Both the position numbers and the translations under genes were made by a program. Shown in pieces: positions 46,176 through 59,000 of a DNA stretch of 64,000 bases. This DNA comes from an uncultured Clostridia bacterium (GTDB lineage: Bacteria > Bacillota > Clostridia > Christensenellales > UBA1242): assembly GCA_947625515.1 (NCBI GenBank), contig CANQOO010000004.1, positions 1 through 64,000 on the forward strand, given 5' to 3'. How positions within the stretch are numbered: position 1 is the first letter of the stretch; the number at the start of each line of letters is the position of its first letter. The notes beneath the pieces were generated by a model. The model did not search any database. It was given only the letters and a program-made list of their open reading frames with translations, and was not told the DNA's origin.

Positions 46176-48782
46176 TCATTTTTTTCTAAATTTCTTTGCC
46201 GATTTTTCCAGCAGTTTATACAGTTCTCCGATGAAAATGATGGAAATTGACAATCCAAGCACCACAAGCCAGCATGCAGAAGATAGTTTTTCAAGTTGCA
46301 GCACACTTCGAAGGGATGTGCAAGCGATGAGGGCAAGCAGCCCAAAGCCAATCGCCAGTGCCAAAGTGAAGAACTTGTTTTTAAACGGATTGGACTTGAA
46401 GCAGCACTCTTTTGTGCGGACTGTGAACATATAGAAAAGTTGGATGAAGTTGAGCGTATAGAATGCCATGGTGATTGCCACCGCCTGCCCATGCAAGAAC
46501 AGCCCAAAAAGATATGCACCCATGGTGAGAGCGGTCTGTGCCACTCCCAGCACCAGAAGCGACATGCCCATGCCTCCGCCAAACAGCCCCTCGCCCTTTT
46601 TGCGGGGCTTTTCAAGCATGATTTCTCTTTCCACCGGCTCCACGCCCAATGCAATGGCAGGCAAGCTGTCGGTGATGAGGTTGACAAACAAAATCTGCAC
46701 AGGCAGCAAGAATGTCAGTCCCGGGAAAAAGATGGTCAAGAGAAAGAGCGACAAAATCTCTGCCATGTTGGCGGAAAAGAGATATTTGATGGTCTTTTGA
46801 ATGTTGGAATATATCTTTCTGCCCTCTTCCACCGCCACGATGATGGTGGCGAAGTTGTCGTCCGTGATGAGAATGTCCGCCACATCTTTGACGACATCCG
46901 TGCCACTTTTGCCCATGCCGATGCCAATGTCCGCACTCTTCAAACTTGGGGCGTCGTTCACGCCGTCCCCCGTCATGGCAGTGATGTGACCATTCGCTTT
47001 GAGGGCCTGAACAATCCGCACCTTATGCGACGGCGAAACACGTGCAAAGACGCACTTTTCTTCCACCACTTTCAAAAATTCTTCGTCCGAGCAGCGGTCA
47101 ATTTCTTCGCCGGACATAACCTGCCGCTCGCTTGTTGCAATGCCAACCTGCCTTGCAATGGCAAATGCGGTGTCTTTATAGTCCCCCGTAATCATCACCG
47201 GTCTCATGCCAGCCTTGCGGCACTTTTTGACGGCATCCTCAATCTCTCGGCGGGGTGGGTCTTGCAGCCCGCACAGCCCCAAAAACACAAACTCGTCCTC
47301 TTGCAGTGTGTCGGACTGCTTGAACGCAAAGCCAATCACTCGCAAGGCATTTTCACACATTCTTTTGTTCTGCTCCATAATTTTTTTCTTAGCGGCAACG
47401 TCCAGCGGCAGCACGCCGCCTTCCGACATATATTTGCTGCAATGGTCCAAAACCCTATCCAATGCCCCTTTCATGAAGCAAACTTTTTGACCATTAATCA
47501 CATGCTGAGTGGTCATCATCTTGCGTTGAGAATTGAAGGAAATCTCCCCAATGCGAGGATATTTTTCGTCCGCCTCGGTCTTTTTTGTTTTGTGGCTTTC
47601 AGCAAATTCGACTAGTGCCACCTCGGTGGAGCCACCCACCCATCCTTTTGCACCTGGCTTTGAGTCATTGCACAGCACCATGCAGTTTAACAAAATTTCA
47701 AAATTCGGATTTTGCGTGTCGAAAAAGGCAAAACAGTCCACTGCCTTCATGCGATTTTGCGTGATTGTGCCAGTTTTGTCGCTGCAAATGACATCGCACG
47801 CCCCCAAAGTTTCCACGGCGTGCATGCGTTTGACAATCGCTTTTTGCTTGGAAAGTTTTGCAATGCCAAGGCTCATGATGATTGTTATAACCGCTGGCAT
47901 GCTTTCTGGAATTGCCGCAACAGAAATTGCCACCGCCGTCAAGAACGCTCGCAAAATTTGATTTGGATTTGCCACCACCTCCAAAATGAACGTGATGCCC
48001 GCCATGAGAAGGATGAGATAGGTCAGCACCTTGCCCACGCCCTGAATGGATTTTTGCAGCGGCGTGAGGTCTTTTTTTGTTTCATTCAGGCTTTTGGCAA
48101 TTTTGCCAATTTCGCTATGCTGCCCGATTGCCACAACAACGCCCTTGGCGTGGCCATTTTCCACAACACTTCCCGCATATGCCATATTCTTTCGCTCGGC
48201 AAGCGGCACCTCTTTGTCATACACATGCTCGGCAAACTTTTCCACCGGCTCGCTTTCACCGGTCAGCGATGCCTCCGAGATTTTGATGTTTGAAGTCTCA
48301 ATCAGCCGCAAGTCGGCAGGCACAATGCTGCCAGCATCCAGGCAAACAATGTCGCCAAGCACAAGCTGACTTGTTTTCACCTTAAACACCTTGCCATCCC
48401 GCAGCACATTTGCCTCCGGCTGAGTGAGGTTTTTCAGGCTGTCAATCGCCTTCTCGCTTTTTCGCTCTTGAAAAACGCCAAAGAGAGCGTTCATCACCAC
48501 AATGCCCAGGATGATGCCGCCATCCACAATTTCGCTGGAAGAATGCTCTACCACACCAATGATAATGGAAACAATGCCAGAAACAAGCAGCACCAGGACC
48601 ATAAGCTCTTTGATTTGTGCAAAAAACTTGGACAAAAAGCCCTGTTTTTTTGCCTCTGGAATTTGCATTTTTTTTGCCTCTGGCAGCCGCACACTGGCCT
48701 CCTGCTGCGAAAGCCCGCTTGGCGACGTCGCCAGCCTGTCCAAACATTGAGATGCGGTGATTTGATATGTCTTCTCTTCCAC
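46176..48782 (-). CDS. calcium-type P-type cation ATPase
   Basis: 868 residues. I place the start at GTG 48782 (VEEKTYQITASQ..) because AAGGAG lies 6 nt before it; the open frame extends 17 codons further without such a site. N-terminal cation ATPase domain (LSQQEASVRL), actuator with SLTGESEPVEK, phosphorylation site SDKTGTITQN (D335), nucleotide domain with KGALDRVLDHC, and hinge AMTGDGVNDAPSLKSADIGIGMG. Ten helices are expected; helix M4 has IPESMPAV in place of the usual PEGLP. M6 has the NLITDSLPAIALG block and the C-terminus has four more helices. It is most like bacterial PMCA/SERCA-type Ca2+ exporters; Mn2+ is possible. Confidence 0.93.
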   Translation of the reverse strand: MEEKTYQITASQCLDRLATSPSGLSQQEASVRLPEAKKMQIPEAKKQGFLSKFFAQIKELMVLVLLVSGIVSIIIGVVEHSSSEIVDGGIILGIVVMNALFGVFQERKSEKAIDSLKNLTQPEANVLRDGKVFKVKTSQLVLGDIVCLDAGSIVPADLRLIETSNIKISEASLTGESEPVEKFAEHVYDKEVPLAERKNMAYAGSVVENGHAKGVVVAIGQHSEIGKIAKSLNETKKDLTPLQKSIQGVGKVLTYLILLMAGITFILEVVANPNQILRAFLTAVAISVAAIPESMPAVITIIMSLGIAKLSKQKAIVKRMHAVETLGACDVICSDKTGTITQNRMKAVDCFAFFDTQNPNFEILLNCMVLCNDSKPGAKGWVGGSTEVALVEFAESHKTKKTEADEKYPRIGEISFNSQRKMMTTQHVINGQKVCFMKGALDRVLDHCSKYMSEGGVLPLDVAAKKKIMEQNKRMCENALRVIGFAFKQSDTLQEDEFVFLGLCGLQDPPRREIEDAVKKCRKAGMRPVMITGDYKDTAFAIARQVGIATSERQVMSGEEIDRCSDEEFLKVVEEKCVFARVSPSHKVRIVQALKANGHITAMTGDGVNDAPSLKSADIGIGMGKSGTDVVKDVADILITDDNFATIIVAVEEGRKIYSNIQKTIKYLFSANMAEILSLFLLTIFFPGLTFLLPVQILFVNLITDSLPAIALGVEPVEREIMLEKPRKKGEGLFGGGMGMSLLVLGVAQTALTMGAYLFGLFLHGQAVAITMAFYTLNFIQLFYMFTVRTKECCFKSNPFKNKFFTLALAIGFGLLALIACTSLRSVLQLEKLSSACWLVVLGLSISIIFIGELYKLLEKSAKKFRKK

Positions 48783-49063
48783 AAAATACTCCTTGTGGAA
48801 TAGTTTATGACTGCCAAAAAATGTATATGCCACGCCAATATTTGTTGCGAAAGTTTTGTCTAAAAATTTTTTTCAACAAAGTTCTTTCGGAAAAATTTTG
48901 GACAGTTTTAACACAAAAATTGAAAAACATTGCACAAAAAAATAATGTGCCTTAGATGAGCTTTCATCAAAAAACTCTTTAAAAAAGACGTGCCTTGGAT
49001 GTTTCACGCCTCATTTAAAAAATTTTCACTCGCTGAAAAATCTCAGAAATGGGGCTTGCCACC
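48783..49063. other. intergenic region between the P-type ATPase and uppP
   Basis: No gene. Near the uppP end a small hairpin TTTTCA / TGAAAA followed by TTTTTT (49020-49040, minus strand) may terminate uppP. An imperfect repeat of GTGCCTTRGATG occurs at about 48947 and 48990. Confidence 0.4.
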
Positions 49064-49822
49064 CTACACAAAAAGCGAGACGACCGCCACAATGAGAAGA
49101 TAGAGCGAAAACCATTTCAGCCCCGCCTTTTGAGTGATTTTCATGGTCAACTTAATTGCCGCGATGCCCACCAGAAATGCTGTGAAAAATGCAATGGCAA
49201 TCGCCCCCGCCGGAATGGAAACGGCTTCTGCCCCAGTGACGACCTCAAAAATCTCCATCAGCATGGAAAGGAAAATGATTGGAATGGACATGAGAAAAGA
49301 AAATTTTGCCACCTCGGCTCTTTCTGCTCCCGAAAAAACGCCTGCACCAATGGTGGAGCCGCTTCGAGAAACGCCCGGAAAAACGGCAAACCCCTGAGCC
49401 ACACCCATCCAAAAAGCGTTGGCATAAGAAAATGCGTTCGATTGCCTTTTTTTTGCGAACGCCTCAGAGACAAACAGCCAAAGAGCGGAAAATGCAAAGC
49501 AGACTGGCAGCAATCCGCCCGCAAAAGAGCTTTTGACAAGAGGCAAAATGCAAAGCACAATGATGCACGTTGGAATTGTGGCGACCACAAGCATCATTGT
49601 TTTTTCGCTGAGCGGGTGGCGAATCATCTGCCAGATATCTTTCCACAGCACAACGCAGATGGAAAGCAGTGTGGCAACATGAAGCAGGATGCTGACAAAC
49701 AAGCTTTCTTGCAACCCAAGAAGTTTGGAAAAAAGCACCAGATGCCCCGATGAAGACACCGGCAAAAACTCCGTCAGCCCTTGAATTATTCCCAAAAAAA
49801 ACAAAGCAAGAAAAATGTTCAT
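49064..49822 (-). CDS. uppP: undecaprenyl-diphosphatase
   Basis: 252 residues, multi-helix membrane enzyme (BacA/UppP type) that recycles undecaprenyl pyrophosphate to the phosphate form needed for cell-wall and polysaccharide synthesis; also linked to bacitracin tolerance. The two catalytic motifs are intact: GLTEFLPVSSSGHL near the N-terminus and PGVSRSGSTIGAG in the second half. AAGGAAAAG precedes the ATG. It lies in a region with a MOP-family flippase, so lipid-carrier traffic is well represented. Confidence 0.95.
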   Translation of the reverse strand: MNIFLALFFLGIIQGLTEFLPVSSSGHLVLFSKLLGLQESLFVSILLHVATLLSICVVLWKDIWQMIRHPLSEKTMMLVVATIPTCIIVLCILPLVKSSFAGGLLPVCFAFSALWLFVSEAFAKKRQSNAFSYANAFWMGVAQGFAVFPGVSRSGSTIGAGVFSGAERAEVAKFSFLMSIPIIFLSMLMEIFEVVTGAEAVSIPAGAIAIAFFTAFLVGIAAIKLTMKITQKAGLKWFSLYLLIVAVVSLFV

Positions 49823-49842
49823 AGACTTTTCCTTGCTTTATT

Positions 49843-49950
49843 TTATTTAAATTTTCTGCAAATTATTTTGCTTTTGGACATCTTTTTGCCTGAATGCCGG
49901 CGTGCAACGTCTTTTTTTGCTTTTTCTGTTGAAACAACCTTTTTTGCCAT
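49843..49950 (-). CDS. possible 35-residue basic peptide
   Basis: The frame MAKKVVSTEKAKKDVARRHS..CRKFK ends 21 nt before uppP. The first ten residues recall the N-terminus of RidA/YjgF proteins, but the likeness stops there. There is no convincing ribosome binding site or promoter. It may be a decayed gene remnant or chance. The surrounding gap 49823-50020 has no other content and no clear terminator for the giant gene. Confidence 0.25.
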   Translation of the reverse strand: MAKKVVSTEKAKKDVARRHSGKKMSKSKIICRKFK

Positions 49951-50020
49951 GCAAAATCTTTTGTCGGCTTTCTAAGCAAAACTCTTTCAAAAACATTTTT
50001 GCTTGCATTTATTTGCAAAA

Positions 50021-53000
50021 TCATCTTGTTGCCAACTGGTCATGCACTTCTTTTCGCTTTTTGTTGCGATAGATAAGCATAATCAAAATCAGCATCAACA
50101 AAACAACCAGCACAACAATCAGGACAATCCACCACCAAGAGATGTTTCCTCTGGAAATGCGTGCATTTGGCCCAAGCACTCCAAACAAGCCACCATAGTT
50201 GACCTCTTCATACAAAAGTGCAAGATTAATGCCTGTCACAAGATGATTGTTGAAATTGAACGCCCCGTCAAATGGGAATGTCAATGTGCCGATTGGCGTC
50301 CAAAATCTTTCACTCAAATCCAAGTCTGTATCCAAAATATATTGTGCTGCATAATATGCCGTGCCTCTTGCATCCACAGCCCCGCTGTTGGAAAGTTGCA
50401 TAAACAGCACCAAGTCCTCGACGCTGGAAATATGGTATGGATTGCCTTTTGTGCCAGCACCTGAAAGCCTATGCCCTTGAAGGTTCAACTCTTCCCACAA
50501 CAATCTTCTCACTTGAATTGTGATGTAGATGTCGCCAGCGAAGTCTTGCTCTTCCATAAACTCTTCCGGCAGCACAATTTTGCTTCCGTCAAAGAATTGT
50601 GTCATGTCGGTCAATGTCACGCCTCCGCTGACAAGCCTCATGCTGCTGATGGCATATTTGGCAGTGACGGCCACCTCAATTTCAACGTCATTGCCACGCT
50701 CTATGGTGAAGAACTCGCCTGGCAGCGAAGCAACACTTGTGACAACAGCCATGCTCGGGTTGTTGTCATCCAAAGCATTTGCCCAGAACTGGTCGGCGTC
50801 AAAGTTTTTAAAGAAATACACCGAACGCTGCGACGCAGAGAATATTGGAATAATTTTTTGCGTAGTAAGCCCAAATGACCCAATAATTTTAAGGGTGAAA
50901 TATGAAAGTCCGTTTCTTTGTTCGGCAAAAGAAATGTCGTCCCTATTCCATCTTACGGAGAAGTCTTTTTCAATGGAAAGTGCAAATGTGATGGTGTCGC
51001 CCACACGCACCTCAATGCTTTGTGTGGTTTTTTCATATTTCCCACCAACATTGATGACCAAATTTTCCACGTCTTTTGATGGAGAACCAGAAATTCCCAC
51101 AATCCGCATGCTGACAATTTGTCCATGCGTTGGGTCATAGTCGCTTAAATCCAACGTCACAGGTTTGCCTTGCAGGTAAAGCTCGATGTTTGCCCTGCGA
51201 GAGTAGGAAATTGCGATTTCTTCCGTGCGATATTCTTCTCCCAAGAAACGCCATCTTTCAAAAGTGTAGCCCTCATCCGGCAACGCCTTGACAAAAAAGC
51301 TCTTTGTTGTGTCAAAATATCCTTCCGCAATCAACGCCTCAGCGTGGCTATCGTCAAATTGCTGCGTAAGTTCCACCTTGCCCTCGCCGCCGATGATGGA
51401 AACATCCAAAGATGCGAAATACACAATCTCAACGCGGCACTCCACAATGCGGTCCACTTCATTTGTTGACCAAGGCATCTCGTTTTGATAGAACACAACA
51501 GGGGAAATGTCAACGCCATCAAAACTGGTTTGTCTGATGACAAATTTATAGAACTTATATCCATTGATCTCAGGTGCAATGAATGTGACGTCGGTGTTGA
51601 ATGCCACTTCAATGTTGTATGGCTGCAACTCGTAGAACCAAGAGTTGGTTGTGTCCACGCCGCCAACAATATCTTGTGCCGTAAGCGAACCGCTTACGCC
51701 CGGCACAAACGTGATGCTTATGCGGGTTTTATAATAGGACATATAAAGATACAAAGAAATTTCGATTTCGCCGTTTTCGTTTATGAATGCGTTCTGTTGA
51801 AGTTCATATTTTCCTGTTGCAATATTATATTCATATCCGTTTTCTTCCCAAATGCCCATTGCGATGCCGTCCGAACCGACATAACGTTTGCCGGCACCAT
51901 TTTGATAGGTGAAATATCCTTCAAAATGATAGTCATCCGATGTGCGAACAAGGTTCAGCATGCCATTCTGGAAAGATAGGTCGCTTTCTATGTTGTCACG
52001 ATTATCTTCCCTCAAATGCGATTGCAATTCTGTGCCATAGCCGACATTATGCACTCTTGCAAGCACTTTTTCGTCGTCTCTGAACACCACAATCACTTTT
52101 TCGTTGTTGACATTGATGAAAATTTCGTTCAGCCCAAAGCACGGCAAGACCTCAAAGGTGATGACGCCTGTAAATCCGGTGTCACCAACAGGCAAAGCTT
52201 GATATTCCACACTGCCCGCAACAATCAGATTTGACAAATCCTCAACGGAAGAGGCAGGGTTTTCGGCATCAATCGCAAAGCCTGCATGCAGATATACCGA
52301 TGCAAAGAATCCCACATCTGTGAACACGGAAACAGTGATGGAAGAGTAGCCATTTCCGGACGTCCAAAGTTTCTTGATGTCGGCATCTTTTTGCTCCACT
52401 TCAATCAAGCCGCCATTTGCAACATCGCCTTCGTGAACGAATGCGATGTCAACAATGTTGATATCAGAAGCATACAGCACAAGAATTTCAACATCTTCCA
52501 GCCCGCCCTTCATGCCGCTGATTTTGAAAATGCGTGAACCATCTTCCAGGGTTTGTGGCACTTCTTCATATCCAAGCTCCGCGTTGACAAATTCCAATCT
52601 TTCGAAGTGATATCCTTTTCGAGGGGCGTTCACTTTCAAGAAAATCTCGTCGCGTGCGTTGCCGTTCACCTGATTGTAAGCAACGAAGCGGAAAGCATGC
52701 TGATTTGTCGGCATTCCGCCTGCATAATCTCCGTCCAGATAATGCACTCGCGAGCCGTCAATATAGCCCCACGCGTTTGCAGCCTCGCCGCTTGCACTTG
52801 AAAGTGCCGCACCGCCAACATCAACATCGTCCACTTGGTCGTCGCCAAATGTGACTTTTGATGTCACCAAAACGGATGTTGGCTTGGAGATGACAAGCAT
52901 GTAAAGTTTGTCAACAGCCGTTGCACCAAAAAGCTCGGAGCGAATTCTCACTTCAACCATGTCATCTTGCCTTATTTCAGTGCTGAGGAAGTGGAAAGTT

Positions 53001-56000
53001 GCCGCCTCATAGAAGCCATATCCCCCAAACATATATCCGTCCGGAACAGCAAACTTAATTGTTCTTTCTTGTCCAAACGCGATGCTGATTTCAGTGATTG
53101 CTTCATCCTGAGAGTTGAAATATTGCCCAGCGATTTCAATCATGCGATTTCTTTCTTCAATGTTTGAAATGCTGCTGTCCGTGTTGGCATAATCCAAAGT
53201 GTGAAGTGTGATTTCATAATCGCTTTCAGAGAAAATTGCCCAAACTGTCACATCGCCACTTATGCGATATGTCCAGCCGCCGTTCACATATTCGAAGCCA
53301 TATTCTTCCAGCAAGTTGTCTTCAAGCGAAAGATTGCCATCTCGCACGTCCCATCCGCCCAAAGAATATCCCGCAGCGTTTGTTATGCGAAGCTCAATGA
53401 TTGTGCCAAAATCTGCCGTCAATGTGGCGTCATATTCGCTTTCGCCCAGCACTGCTTTGAGGGTGTTTTGCGGCTCGGAAATTTTGTTGCCCTGTTTGTC
53501 ATATGTTGTCACGCTGAAAGTGACTGTATATTGATGAAATTTAGAAACAACCTGCACGTCCACATCCGAGCAGATGTTTTCAAGCACGAATGAATAGGTG
53601 TATTCAGAAAGTTTGCTTGTTTGCTTGATGTGAGCTGCGGTCGGAGCAAAAGCATCCGAAATGTCCAGCCTGTCAAGGTCGAAACCGTGGGCAAATGTCA
53701 CCATTAACGATAACTCCTGCCCAGTGGTCAGCGAAAGCGTGATTACATCACTTGGAGAAGCATATTCACTTGTGCCAACCGTCACTCTTTCAATGGCGGC
53801 ATAATCGGAAAATCCAATGGCAACTTCATTCAGTCCTGCTGCCGCCTGGAATTGAAGATAAATGCTGTCCGTTATGCCAGAAAGTTCCAGCACAAGCATG
53901 CCTTGGTCAAGCTCTTGCAGCAAAATGTCAATTCCCATGCGTTGCAAAGCAGCGGCGTCCAGCACACTGCCAGAATCATCTTTAAATGTCACAACGCTGG
54001 ACATTGCAAAGCCTTCAAGCGGTGTCACTTCAAAACGCACCACCCTGCCAGAGTTCAGGTGGAAGGACGATTCCTCGCCATGCACGGCAATGTCGGTGAT
54101 TTCCTGCTTGTCGTCCGTTGTGTCAAACACCTGAACTTGCTTCACATTTTCGCCAGAGAATTTGATAAGATTTTGCCCTGCAACAGCTGAAATGGTTGCC
54201 AAGAAATTGGCATTCTGCACGTCAAATGTAAGTTGTGCTTGCCCGCTTGCATCCATTTGCACAACAAATCGTTCATCCCAAAGCTCAGATTCCGCTTCTG
54301 GCAAAGAGAAGCCTTTGTTTGCCACAATAAGCAATGTGAAGCTTGTGCCAAACGCCACATCCGACGCCGTCAGTTTGTTGCCTTCAAGCAACAAGCCGCT
54401 GTGGCTGACGGCTGTGACATTTTCCAGCACAATTTCAATCTCAAAAGCAAGTTGTTGCCAGTTTGCCACCAGCGTGACCTCTTCGCTGAGCACCGAATCT
54501 TCGCCAGTCACAACCTGGTCGCCAACCGTCCAATTCAAGAATTTGTATCCTGACCGCTCAGGCGTCTCCACCCACGCGTCTCGGCCGTCAATGTAGGTTG
54601 CGGAAGAATAGGTGTTTCCATATGTGACATAGATGGTGTATGGCTCGCCATAGCCAAGGTCAACAAGAATCGGCACTTGTTTGGCGTCAAAGAGCAGCTG
54701 AATTTCCAGTGTCACGTCCTCGGTTTGGGCGTCATCCACCAATTTTTTGCCTGCAAAGTTTTCTGCCAAAATTTCTTCGCCGTCAATCTTGAAGGCTCGC
54801 AAAGTCCTTCCGATAAGCGAGATTTGTGGCAGGTCGGCAAGAGATTTTCCTTGCACTTCAAAATAATTTGTCTGCCAAACAAAGTTGTCGTCAAATTGGT
54901 CGCCCTCAATTTGCAAAAGCGATTTGTCTGCGTCGTCCACTTGCAAATTGATTGTCACTTTTTGTGGCCTAAATCGCACAACAATCACAATGTCATGCAC
55001 AATATTTTCAATTTGCAAGGTGGCATAATCGTCAAACCTTTGTGCGGTGAAATTCCCGACTCCATCCACAACATCCATGCCGTGGATTTCCCTATTTTCA
55101 AGATAGAACGCAACAAACTGAGCATGCGTGTCTGCATTTGCTTGCAGCAAAATTTCGTCGTCTTCGCCATAAGAGAAGATGTCCTCAAATGTGTCCTCAC
55201 CAGTCACAGTGCCTTCAAAGCCTTCTGAGGTCACACGCCCAAAGCCAGCATCGGAGATATTGCCATTTTCGTCGGCAATTTTCACTGTCAGTGAGAATTT
55301 CTGCACATCCCATTTTGCGTGGAAGACAATTTTTGGAGCAGGCTCATTTTTATACCACATGTCAAAGGTGTCGTCTTTAAGAAGTTCTCTCAAAAGTGCC
55401 ACTGTGTCAGCATTGTTTCCAACAGTGATTGTGGCGGTTTTCACATCGCTTTGCAATAAATCTTCTTCAATGTCAAGAGACAAACTTGATTGCAGTGCAA
55501 CAAGCTCTTCCAACTGTGTTTGTTTCTTTGCCGACTGCTCGCTGAGAGTCAAAATCAAAGCCCAGTGCGAGAACGAATGCCCCGCATAGCCGCCCAGCAT
55601 TGACGGGAAGTTTATCAGCTGATTGGTTGTTGGGTCAAACGCGTTGCTGGTTAAATAAGCCGAGAAGTCAAGTGGATATGCCAGGGCGTCAATCATTTTG
55701 CCAATCACATTTGTTGTGACGCCGTCATGGCCTAAATCAAATTCAAGTCCAATGCGGACGGAGTTGATGACCCCGCTTGGATACTCTTCAACATCATAAT
55801 TTTCCCAATCTTTGCAAGTTTCGTCAAAGAAGAATGTCACCAAAAGTCCAACGCCGCGATAGTCTGAAAATTCTGCATGCGAAAGTTTGACATCGTCGGT
55901 TATGGCGTCGCGGCTGACAATTCCTTCAAGTGCAAACAGCAAGTTGTTCAGAGAGTTGTCGCCTTCCACGTCGAAAATTTTGGCAACAAGCGTTTCGTCA

Positions 56001-59000
56001 TAGTCGCGTGTGAAGATTTCTTGCAGCGGCTGTCCGCCCTCTTTCTGAGCAAGTGTCAGCACACGTTTCTCAATGGTCACAATGGCAGATGTTGTGGTTT
56101 CCGCCTCAACAAAGCCCGAGACATACACTGTCAGTCGGAAGTCCGTCTTGTCGGTGGTTTCCAGCGTCACCACGCCGCAATAATCACCCACTTTAAGGTG
56201 GCCCGTCGTGGACAAATCCGCAGCCGTTGAAACAATGTGCATGCTGAAATTGAAGTCTCTGCCAGAGTTTGTATATGCCTCAATATCAAAATTGCCAAGC
56301 GAGCCAAAATCGAAGCGATAGTCTGTGCCTTCTGCAAACGCATTCAAAGAGTGAGCAAGCAGGGCTTCGTCCTGACCATATGTGACATGTTTTGGAGTGA
56401 CAAACACAGACACCTCTGCACGGGCAATTCGGCCTTCCACGGCGTCGCCGTCGTCACTTGCAAATTTGCTGACAACTTGATATTGATTTGCCGTGGCTCC
56501 CGAAAGTGTTCCGGCAACGGTGTAATAGGTTGGCGAGAAATATTTCATCACGGTGCCAAGAGCATCCACAAAGCGGATTGTCAAAGAAAGTGCTTCGCCC
56601 TCGACAATGCCGTCCAAGAGTTCTCGTGCGTCCGCATATTCATATATTGCGTCTTGATTGTTGAAAGTTTTTTGAATGTATGGGGTGTTGAAGTAAAGTT
56701 TCTTTGGCTGAACCGTCAGGCCAAAATCAAACAGTGGGCTTGCTGGAACATTCAAGCCAAACTTGACTTGATTGCTTGTTGCCGATGCCCCCGAAACAGT
56801 GATGTAAATGGCATTTTTCTCGGTGACATAGTGCACATTTTGCGAAATGTTGAATTGTGCTTGCAGTCCAACAACCTCGCCGTCATATCGCACATAATCC
56901 GTCCCCGAAAGTGTGAAGAAGGCAAGTTTGGCAAGCAGTTTTTCTTGCGATGTGGAAGAATTTCTAAGTTTCAGCCACCACTGGCCATCCTGCTGTAACA
57001 ACAAAATTTGGTCATATTCTTTGCCGTCATATTCCGTGACAATCGACACCCTGTCAAGGTCAGATTCGGCATCATTATCCAGCAAAACATAAAGTCTGCT
57101 GTTTGGCTTGACAATCGCAAACGCCCCATCCTTGGTGTTGTCGGTGACTGCAATAAGCTCATAATTTGGGTCAAGGCTTTCAAAGTCGCCCGCCTTTGAG
57201 GAGATGCGATAGGTCTTCACGTCACGCGTTTGCGTTATTCCCACCGCCGTCAATTTCACAAGCACCATCTCTGAAAGAGGATTGAGAGCGGCAGGGATTT
57301 GGCACTCAAACTTGCCGCCGTCAGCGAACAATTTTTGCCATTCTTCGTCACCATATTCCATTGTTTTGATAATTTCGCTCAGCACAAGCGTCAGTTTATA
57401 TGGCGTCACCTTGATTGTGACAGCAAGCGGCGAAATTTCATAATGTCCATAAGGATTGGAGGCATTTTCATCGGAAATGGTGATTTGATATTCATTCACC
57501 TTCAAGAAGCCGCGTTCAGTATAGTCCGAATCAGAAATTGTGCTTGAAATTTGAAGTTTATAATCCGATGCCGCAAGCGGACTGTCTGCCGTCACTATGA
57601 CGCCAAGTTGTTCAAGCAGCGTGCTTTTGCTTAGGCTGCCATATTCAAACTCAGGTGTTTGCTCGCCGCCTGCAAAAACAATTTTTGCCTTGATTTTAAG
57701 TATGGAAGAAGTGGTTTGATTGTTGTCAAACTGATAGTTTCCGCCCTCTCTTCCGCCAGGCTCACTTAATGTGACAAGAATGTCAGCAGCCGGCTCAAAT
57801 GAGTTAAATGTGCCTGACAGGAACACATCATCCCCACTCACTTTTTCGTCAAACTCAGTCACTTGATTTGTGAGGAGTGTGCCGTCATATTCTTTGTCAA
57901 ACTTGCCCTTCAAATTTGCCGCATGAATTGTCCTCTTTGTGATTTCGAAGGTGTAGTCCTCTGCAAAAGCATAGTTGAAGCTGTCCAAACTTTCCGACAC
58001 GATAAGGCGATATTTTCCTGCATTTCTGGCCGAGACGCGGTCAAAAGCAACAGCAAAATGAAGTTCTTCATTATATGGCTCTTCATTAAGCATTGCGGTC
58101 AGGTGATAAGTTATGTCCTTTCCGCTTCCGTTGGAAATTGTGAATGTCATTGCTGAGGTGGAAATTGTGTAAGTGGAGCCGTCATATTCTTGCGAGGTGA
58201 TTTCCCCTTCGGTGATGGTCAGAATCACAAGCCCCGTCTTTTCCACCACATTCAGGCCTTTATTGCCTGGCTGCGTTGTGATGATGACGCTGCCGTTGAT
58301 GGCGGAAGCATAGTCGTCGTTGAGCACTTCCAAATCATATTGCCCAAGTGAGAACGCCCCTGCGTGATTTTTGACGCCAAGTTCCAGCGTAAACTCATCG
58401 CCTGTGGCAGAGAGGATGTATTGATATTCCAATTTTTCAAATGTTTCGCCCACGGTGATGGTTTTGAAATTTTCTGGAATGTTAAGCGTCTCTGGGCGTG
58501 CTGCAATTTTGAAGGTGAAGTCGTTGCATGTCATTTCAAAATCGGCAAAAGTTGATTGATTTTGAATATTTCCAGGTTCAGCGATTTCAGATATTGTCCA
58601 ATTTTGAGCCAAGATATAGCCATGAGAGTTGGTTCGCCACCCAAGGAAATTCAACGCATATCTATCACTTCTCAGCATCAAATCTAAATCAATATCTTTG
58701 TTGTCTTTTGCAGACGTGATTTTTGAGATTGTGAGATAGGATGCAAGATTGTCTTCGCGGAGTGTGCCATAATAATAGCCCATGCCATCATCGCCTAAAT
58801 CAACAGCGTCCTTCAAGCCAAACGTCAGCGTTGCCTTCAATTTTCTGATTGTTGCCGGAGCGACACGGTTTTCAAGAGCATAGTTTGAAATGTTCACATC
58901 GCTGCCCGCCTTTGGAACAAGCGTGAGTGTGACGGAAGTCGGCCCTGCGAATGGGCTGGCATAGTTTGCCTCCACCTGAATGTCGCTGCGTCCCGGCAGG

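Noticed and set aside
46296..47615. 439-codon open frame on the plus strand
   Set aside because: It lies antisense to the P-type ATPase gene; its His/Cys-rich translation and lack of a ribosome binding site show it is a shadow frame.
49843..49950. Truncated RidA gene
   Set aside because: Only the first ten residues resemble RidA; the remainder does not continue in any frame.
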